NCBI RefSeq assembly: GCF_964355755.1
Contig: NC_092670.1
Span: forward strand, 14,507,201-14,571,200
DNA length: 64,000 bases
Origin: Antedon mediterranea
Lineage: Eukaryota > Echinodermata > Crinoidea > Comatulida > Antedonidae
Reading direction: 5' to 3'
The translations under genes and the position numbers were made by a program. The notes beneath the pieces are model-generated. The model saw nothing but the letters and a program-made list of their open reading frames with translations. It searched no databases and was not told where the DNA came from. Below are positions 57,501 through 64,000 of the stretch, piece by piece (positions within the stretch are counted from its first letter, which is position 1; every line of letters begins with the position of its first letter).

Positions 57501-58660
57501 GCTTCTTAATCGAGGTCTGAAAAATTAAGAAATTCCTCAAAATGACTTTGGGTATGAGACAGCTGGTTAGGGCCTACATGTTGTCTCAATGCTAATTTCA
57601 TTTAATATTTTATTCACAAACCATAAAATCTGAATGCTGTAAATGTTTCATAATAGAAAATGCCTACAAAATAACAGGCAACTGTTCACAAAGTAAGGAA
57701 AATATGTTTTCTCCGTTTAACAGATAATCTACTAATACTCACAGCTGTAGCTGAAACTGTTAATTTTCTACAATCTAAAAACAACAAGGAAAAACATTGA
57801 TAATGGCAATAAACAACATTAACCCTTTTCCTAAATCAACATGCTTCTTAATCAATGTCTGAAAAATTAAGAAATTTCCTCAAAATAACTTTGGGTATGG
57901 GCCGGCTGATTGGGGTCTACATGTTGTCTCAATACTACTTTCATTTAATATCTCATTCACAAACCATAAAATCTGAATTATTTAAATGTTTCATAATATA
58001 AAATGCCTACAAAATAACAGGCAACAGTTCACAAAGCAAGGAAAATATGTTTTCTCCGTTTAACAGATAATCTACTAATACTCACAGCTGTAGCTGAAAC
58101 TGTTAATTTTCTACAATCTAAAAAAAACAAGGAAAAACATTGATAATGGCAATAAACAACATTAACACTTTTTCCAAATCAACAAGCTTCTTAATCAATG
58201 TCTGAAAAATTTAGAAATTTCCTCAAAATGACTTTGGGTATGGGTCGGCTAATTGGGGCCTACATGTTGTCTCAATGCTAATTTCATTTAATATTTTATT
58301 CACAAACCATAAAATCTGAATGATGTAAATGTTTCATAATAGAAAATGCCTACAAAATAACAGGCAACAGTTCACAAAGTAAGGAAAATATGTTTTCTCT
58401 GTTTAGCAGATAATCTACTAATACTCACAGCTGTAGCTGACACTGTATATTTTCTACAATCTAAAAAAAACCAAGGAAAAACATTAATAATTGGCAATAA
58501 ACAACATTAACACTTTTTCCAAATCAACATGCTTCTTAATCGAGGTCTGAAAAATTAAGAAATTTCCTCAAATAAACTTATTTTATACACAAACAATAAA
58601 ATCTGAATTATGTAAATGTTTCATAATAGAAAATGCCTACAAAATAACAGGCAACAGTTC
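54570..58660. repeat. 345-bp tandem repeat array, 12 units with higher-order structure (copy 3)
   Basis: Unit starts (CTTCTTAATC) lie near 54731, 55083, 55429, 55771, 56115, 56460, 56803, 57147, 57501, 57841, 58187 and 58531. The variant CGAGGTCTG replaces CAATGTCTG at 55429, 56460, 57501 and 58531, every third unit, giving a higher-order period of about 1.03 kb. Every full unit has CTCACAGCTGTAGCTG; on the minus strand this contains a splice-donor-like GTGAGTATTAG. Confidence 0.9.
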
Positions 58661-59585
58661 ACTCCCAATCATGAAATCATTAATCATCTCTACAAACTAT
58701 TTATTTAATATACACTACTTACAATATTCTGGAGATACTAAAGTAGAAACAATTGTGTATCTCTTCCAACAGCTACAAGACAAAAATATATTATTATTAT
58801 AAATATCAATACAAATTGTGATCAAAACATCCACAATATTTGTAACAATGACAGGTGCGAAAGAGAACTGCGCTGACCTACGTCACTACTACTAGGACTA
58901 CTGGAGTAAGCCTAGACAACATGCTATTGTAAGAAGAACGAGTCATTGTTTCTTCTCTTTAATAATTTATACAACTAAAAATTAAGCTAGAGTAAGAGTT
59001 AATATAATATAAGCCAGGTGCAAAAGGGAACCTAGCGCCGTTTAGTCCTACTAAAAACAACAAGTATTCTTGTACAGGCTAGGCCTAGGTACACTATGAA
59101 TGTAGCAGACATATTTGTTCGTATTTACCGGGACCGTATTTAACATACACATGGCCATACACGATTGTCGTGCTGCTACGAAAGCCATCGGGCTGAAAAA
59201 CGTCACGACGTTTGCCATCTCTGAAAGTCTGACATCCTTCCGTATATCTATAGTAGGCTAGGGTATCGTTAGTAAGTATCAATTACAAAACAACTACAAA
59301 TCAAACAATCCACATAATTTCTTACCTATTTCTTATAGTATATCAATTCTCAACAAACTTGAGTTTGTTATTTATTTATTTAATCGTTGAAGTTCGACGA
59401 TATAAAATGGTATTTGTAACAATATTATCAGAGAGCGACTCTTAAAAACCAACATGGAGTTTACCAACGACATACCACAACACAACACGTTGTCGAATTT
59501 TCTCGAAATTCGGTTCACCTACAGTATGGCATGCAATCCTCGCCAAAATTACCAATATGTAACGAATAACGAAAATTAGTTTTCA
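58661..59585. other. Transposon 5' flank, copy 3, with empty MITE site
   Basis: Homologous to 9181-10774 without the MITE. AATATTTG at 58835-58842 is the unoccupied target. GACAGGTGCGAAAG (near 58852) and CCAGGTGCAAAAGGGAACC (near 59014) resemble the MITE ends and may be older fragments. The patch at 59150-59290 reads QPDGFRSSTTIVYGHVYVKY on the minus strand. Confidence 0.5.
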
Positions 59586-61730
59586 CGTCAGACCTATGTA
59601 TTCTACGTGTATATTAGACGTTGCGTTTTCGCGGATAACCTAACTCGTCCGCAGTGACGAGTTCAAATCTAGTTTTTTTTTTTTTTTCTATGTTCTTCTT
59701 TCTTTCCACGAATTTTGTTGGTCGCATATCTCTAATTCTGGCCAACATAAGATTGTATAACTTTGTCATAAGATTGACCTATAGCTGTAGATGTGCAGCC
59801 AAGCTTTTGGACGATTTCGGAGTTGCGCAGCGTAAGTTACGCGCGATTTTATGAATTTCAATGATTGATCATAGATTAAAAACCAAACGTCATTTTGTAT
59901 TGAAACTTGGTGAAAATTTAATTCATATAATGCGCAAACTTTCTATGGATTAAAAATGGCATGTTTCACAAAAAGTTACGCGCGCACACGCGTTTAAAAT
60001 TTCAAAATGCGAAAAATCAATTTCTAATCAACTTTCTACGCGTTTCATGTTATTTTGAGCATTTCAAAAATTCCCACGCGTGCGCAATTTTTTTACGCGC
60101 GCGTGCGCACGTAGCGTAAAAACATCTTTTTTTTGCTTGATTTTTGTTTTTTCAGCCTTTTCTAGTAAATTTACCAATTTTCAATCAATTTCGACTTAAA
60201 ATCACGTCATACGAGCACGTAGAATTAAACAATTTGCGCGCATTTTTGATGAAAAAGTTAAAAAATTTGTCAAAAATATTCCTTTTTTTAAACAGTCATA
60301 GATTCTAAACTACGTGGTGAACTTTTTTATAATTACATATTCTGGTAGTAGATGAGTTGCAGATATCAAATCATGCATCAATATGGCTAACCGGACATTG
60401 TGACGTCATCGTATGGCCACTGGAATGTAAAATATAGGATTTTTTTCTTATTCGTCATAGCTCATCACATTTAATAGAGCGCATCTCCGCTTATCCGTAT
60501 TCCATTTCCCTCCATGATGATATATTGTCTAGGTCAATCAATTATCTTTCACATGATTCACCATTTTTAAAATTGTGATGACGTCATCATGTTCAAAAGC
60601 GTTAATAACTTTGGTCACTTATTTTCACCTATTCTGCACTGTATGTAGTACGTATTCAGTACATAGTGTTATACCGTATACTTAGACGCGACGCAAAATA
60701 GAGGGCGCACTAACATTTTTTTCAATGGCATAATCGTTTTTCTGCTTGCAATATTCTAACGTATGACGTGTGCGTGGCTTTTGCGCTGCGGATAACCTAA
60801 CTCGTCCGTAGTGACGAGTTCAAATCTAGTTTTTTCTTTCTTATTCTTCTTTCTTTCCCAGAATTTTGTTGCGCGTATATCTCTAAATCTTCTCAACATA
60901 ACATTTTGTAACTTTATCAGAAGATTGATCTCTATCTGAATATGTCGTAATAAGGTTTTCGGTACCGTTCGAGTTGCGCAGCGTAAGTTACGCGCGATTT
61001 TATGAATTTCGCGTATTTAATTTAGATCGAAAACTACTAAACCATTTAAATTGAAACTTGGCAAAAGTTTAATTTATATCATGCGCTAACTTTCTATGGA
61101 GAGAAAATGGCATGTTTCACAGAAAGTTACGCGCGCACGCGCGTTTAAAATTTCAAAATGCGAAAAATCAATTTCCAATCAACTTTCTACGCGTTTCATG
61201 TCATTTTGAGCATTTCAAAAATTCCCACGCGTGCGCACTTTTCTTACGCGCGCGTGCGCACGTAGCGCACAAACATCTTTTTTTTGCTTGATTTTTGTTT
61301 TTTCAGCCTTTTCTAGTAAATTTACCAATTTTCAATCAATTTCGACTTAAAATCACGTCATACGAGCACGTAGAATTGAACAATTTGCGCGCGTTTTTGA
61401 AGAAAAAGTTCAAAAATTCGTCAAAATTATGCCTTTTTTAAAACAATCATAGATTGTAAACTACGAGGAGAACTTTTTTTAAATTTCACATTCTGGAAGT
61501 AAATGAGTTGTAGATATCGAATCATGCATCGATATGGTTAACCGGACATTGCGACGTCATAGTTTGGCCACTCGAATATGAAATATAGGCTTTTTTTTCT
61601 CTTTCGTCATAGCTCGTCACATTTAATAGAGCGCATCTCCACTTATCCGTATTCCATTTCCCTCAATTTTTTTATTTTGTCTAGGTCAATCAATTATCTT
61701 TCGCATGATTTACCATTTTTAAAATTGTTA

Positions 61731-61738
61731 TGACGTCA
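61731..61738. promoter_or_regulatory. TGACGTCA (CRE/ATF-type palindrome) in the last array unit
   Basis: A perfect TGACGTCA lies 284 bp before the XRCC5 start codon, inside the transposon. The same site recurs in most units (for example 11591, 12626, 13990, 14168). Use by XRCC5 is an inference only. Confidence 0.4.
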
Positions 61739-61940
61739 TCATGTTCAAAAGCGTCAATAACTTTGGTCACTTCTTTTCACCTATTCTGCACTGTATGTAG
61801 TACGTATACAGTATATAGCGTATACCGTATATACTCAGACGTGACGCAAAATAGAGGGCACACTAACATTTTTTTCAATGGCATAATCGTTTTTCTGCGC
61901 CCAATATTCTAACGTATGACGTGCACGTGGCTTTTGCGTT

Positions 61941-61982
61941 GCGGATAACCTAACTCGTCCGTAGTGACGAGTTCAAATCTAG
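61941..61982 (+). mobile_element. Helentron 3' terminus at the host junction
   Basis: GCGGATAACC (61941-61950), hairpin arms AACTCGTC (61952-61959) and GACGAGTT (61966-61973) with loop CGTAGT, CAAAT, then CTAG (61979-61982). The next base is T. To the right the sequence is no longer repetitive. Confidence 0.75.
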
Positions 61983-62014
61983 TTTTGATTTAGAAGCTGA
62001 AGAAAATCCAAAGA

Positions 62015-63551
62015 ATGGCTGGAAAGGTAAATAAATTGGCATATTTGTGTATAGAATGTTTACATTTGTGCTTTGTTTTTAACCTTTGCTGTTAATACTG
62101 GAGGTTGTTAATCATTGACATTGGCTAGCCTGAGTTTAGGCCTGCCTGGGCCTGAGCTAGCTAGGAGGTAGAGGGGGACCGTAAGTGGTAGTCTAGGCTA
62201 GTTGAAGTTCCTTTCGTTCCTGAAGACCCTAGATAGGCCCTAGGCCTAGGCTTTATCGAGCTTGCTTTAACTTTAGGTTTTTATTTTGAAATTTATGTGG
62301 ATAATATTCTGATAATATGCCTAGTAGGGCGGCCTATTATTAGTAACTATATAGGCCTAGGCCCTTAACTAATAATATTAATTTTAAATCATAAATAATT
62401 AGGCTATATAATAATTAATACAGTATACAAATTTAAATAGGCCTAGGCCTAGGCTACTGTAGGCTGCTAGGTCTAGTAGTAAGTAGGCATACTTTACTCA
62501 TGGAGGTAGGCCCTATCTATAATTTTGTTTTGAAGTGTGGAATAGTGATCTGTCTAGATGTTGGGCCTACAATGGACCAAGCTCCCGCAAACCATGAAAG
62601 TTCTCTGGACACAGCACGCACTGCAGTATCAACACTACTTCAAAGAAAAGTAAGTTAAAAGTACAATAAACAATCAAATTCAACAGTTCCACATAAAGAT
62701 TATATTACTTAACAACCACTTGTTTTACTTTACATGATTAACATTAACAATAAAATTGTGTGTATTTTGCAAATATTAATCTAATACCAGGTATTTGCTG
62801 AGTCTAAAGATGAGGTTGCCTTAATTTTGTTTGGTACCAATGAGACAGCTAATCACATGGAGGAAAATGGTTACAGTAACATCAAACAGGTTCGTCCAAT
62901 GGGACCCGCTGATTTTAATCTGGTTGACTATGTAGAAAACGAGATAGTACCTGGTAACCAATCTGCTGACTGTATCCTTTTGATAATGCTTAAACTACAT
63001 TATAAATTTAATAAATAAAGGAAACAAATTTGGTTCACAGATTGAAAGTGAAGCTCAGAAATGGAGAGATTTTTTTTCCCTAAGAGCATGAAGAAATCAT
63101 TATTTAGAGATGGATGAGTTTTCTATAGGCACGGTCGATTGTGTAAATTAGTTAGTACAGTATATTGTGTTATCAATACAGGGCAACTAAGTGTGCCAAT
63201 CATGTACCTAAAACATTTTTACAAGCATGCCAATAGGAATTAATATGTCTGGTTGACTGTGCCAATAATTACTGTGCTAATAATCATTTCCGACAGAGAT
63301 ACTATACGCAAATATGTCTAAGTTTATTTTGTAGAAACAGTTAAGTATTGTTTGAACCTTAATTATTGATTTACTGCAGTTATTGATGCATTGGTTGTAG
63401 GCTTAGATCTACTTCACAATACAACAACCGAAAAGAAGTTTGCATCAACTCGAATATTAATGTTTAGTGACTTGGCCGCACCTTTCAGCGATGACAAGAT
63501 AGATTCACTTATCAATGGCATTCAGAAGATGAAAACAGATGTTAACTTGAT
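62015..63551 (+). CDS. XRCC5: XRCC5 (Ku80) DNA-end-binding protein, first four exons
   Basis: Ku80 pairs with Ku70 and binds DNA ends in non-homologous end joining in the nucleus. Exons by reading frame and GT-AG junctions: 62015-62026 (MAGK), 62536-62649, 62791-62971 and 63380-63551. Joined, they give about 155 residues of the Ku N-terminal von Willebrand A-like domain: VICLDVGPTM, then ALILFGTNE, PGNQSAD joined to FIDALVVGLD, and ILMFSDLA. Phases are 0, 0, 1 and 2, and every junction restores the family pattern. The 62015 start gives a short residue lead before the first strand, as usual for Ku80. The gene continues to the right; the window ends in CTCTATATTTTAG, which looks like the next 3' splice site. 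The vWA metal site is degenerate, as in known Ku proteins. Confidence 0.92.
62027..62535 (+). other. XRCC5 intron 1 with AGGCCT-rich words
   Basis: Starts GTAAAT and ends TTTTGAAG. It contains repeated TAGGCCTAGGC-type palindromic words (near 62233, 62352 and 62440). Similar words occur in the transposon flanks (for example 10282). Confidence 0.7.
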
Positions 63552-63574
63552 GTAAGATAGTTTCCAACTGTTAA

Positions 63575-63649
63575 TTTATTTGTTGGTACAGTATACATAT
63601 TGTTTTATAATAATTATAAAACAATATGTATACTGTACCAACAAATAAA
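63575..63649. repeat. Perfect 36-bp inverted repeat with 3-base loop in XRCC5 intron 4
   Basis: Arms 63575-63610 and 63614-63649 are perfectly complementary around TAA. The left arm starts TTTATTTGTTGGTACAG. It would fold into a long hairpin in RNA or a cruciform in DNA. It could be a small MITE or a recent palindrome; the lack of mismatches points to recent origin. Confidence 0.9.
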
Positions 63650-64000
63650 ATAATAAAGATGTTGCTTTTCCTCTTTTTTTCATAAGCATACCTGTACGCA
63701 ATTTAATTAAGGCACGGACACTGCAATTTATAGACATGAAATTGGCACAGGCTCTCCTCAACCATAGTTCTTGTGGTAGTCTTCTCAGAAAATGATTAGG
63801 GAGTCCATTGTACGCTTGGGTGCTTTTAAAAGAACCTAGTTCATCATCAGAAGTTCATATCGGACAGCCCTTGTCATGGGCAGAAAGAAAGTTGTTGACT
63901 GTATTGTCTACCCCTGTGTGCGTTTCAGCCATGAATCACAGATTATTATCCTACATTTTGAAACTGTGTATATTACATAAAACATTCCTCTATATTTTAG
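63650..64000 (+). other. XRCC5 intron 4, remainder
   Basis: I found no Ku80 exon or other gene here. The last bases form a 3' splice-site-like sequence, so the next exon probably begins just outside the window. Confidence 0.5.

Larger units (their letters stand above)
59586..61982 (+). mobile_element. Tandem array 3 of non-autonomous Helentron (end fragment plus 2 units)
   Basis: A unit end fragment finishes at 59682. Two full units end at 60829 and 61982. These are the same family and orientation as arrays 1 and 2. The 5' junction differs: the flank at about 59585 joins directly to the last 100 bp of a unit, which suggests a deletion. The final end abuts host sequence and XRCC5. Confidence 0.8.

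Noticed and set aside
63576-63761. Minus-strand frame of 61 codons in the XRCC5 intron
   Set aside because: It overlaps the perfect palindrome and has no family resemblance.

Overview
The window is animal nuclear DNA, AT-rich and dominated by transposable elements. A spliced XRCC5 (Ku80) gene at the right edge and abundant AGGCCT-type motifs suit a marine invertebrate, perhaps an echinoderm or another deuterostome. The species cannot be fixed from this sequence.

Positions 1 to about 61,982 are a complex of rolling-circle transposons of the Helitron2/Helentron type. Three copies of one very long reading frame lie on the minus strand: copy 1 at 1-7622 (cut by the window edge), copy 2 at 22526-31894 (3122 residues) and copy 3 at 43744-53001 (3085 residues). 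All visible frames are open. Domain order is: N-terminal membrane segment, PHD-type finger, basic stretch, a cysteine protease resembling the herpesvirus tegument deubiquitinase family (peptidase C76), an OTU cysteine protease, 18-residue basic tandem repeats, a Cys-rich region with a DUF6570-like part, Helitron HUH two-tyrosine Rep, PIF1-type helicase, and an AP-endonuclease-like (EEP) domain.

Each copy has a 5' region on its right. It holds a conserved three-hairpin structure, a roughly 345-bp tandem repeat (2, 2 and 12 units) and, in copies 1 and 2, a foldback MITE with an 8-bp target duplication whose empty site is kept in copy 3. Beyond that lie plus-oriented tandem arrays of a 1.15-1.37 kb non-autonomous Helentron (10775-20175, 34930-40805, 59586-61982). 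Each intact unit ends with GCGGATAACC, an AACTCGTC/GACGAGTT hairpin and CTAG. Some begin with an inverted GGTTATCCGC head. The 3' regions of copies 2 and 3 contain 2 and 3 units of a 365-400 bp repeat. The conserved order implies tandem duplication of a 21-24 kb composite, followed by changes in array length.

The last array ends at CTAG (61979-61982), only 32 bases before the proposed start codon of XRCC5. Four XRCC5 exons encode the start of the Ku80 von Willebrand A-like domain, and the gene runs off the right edge. The transposon array therefore occupies the position where the XRCC5 promoter or 5' leader would be expected.
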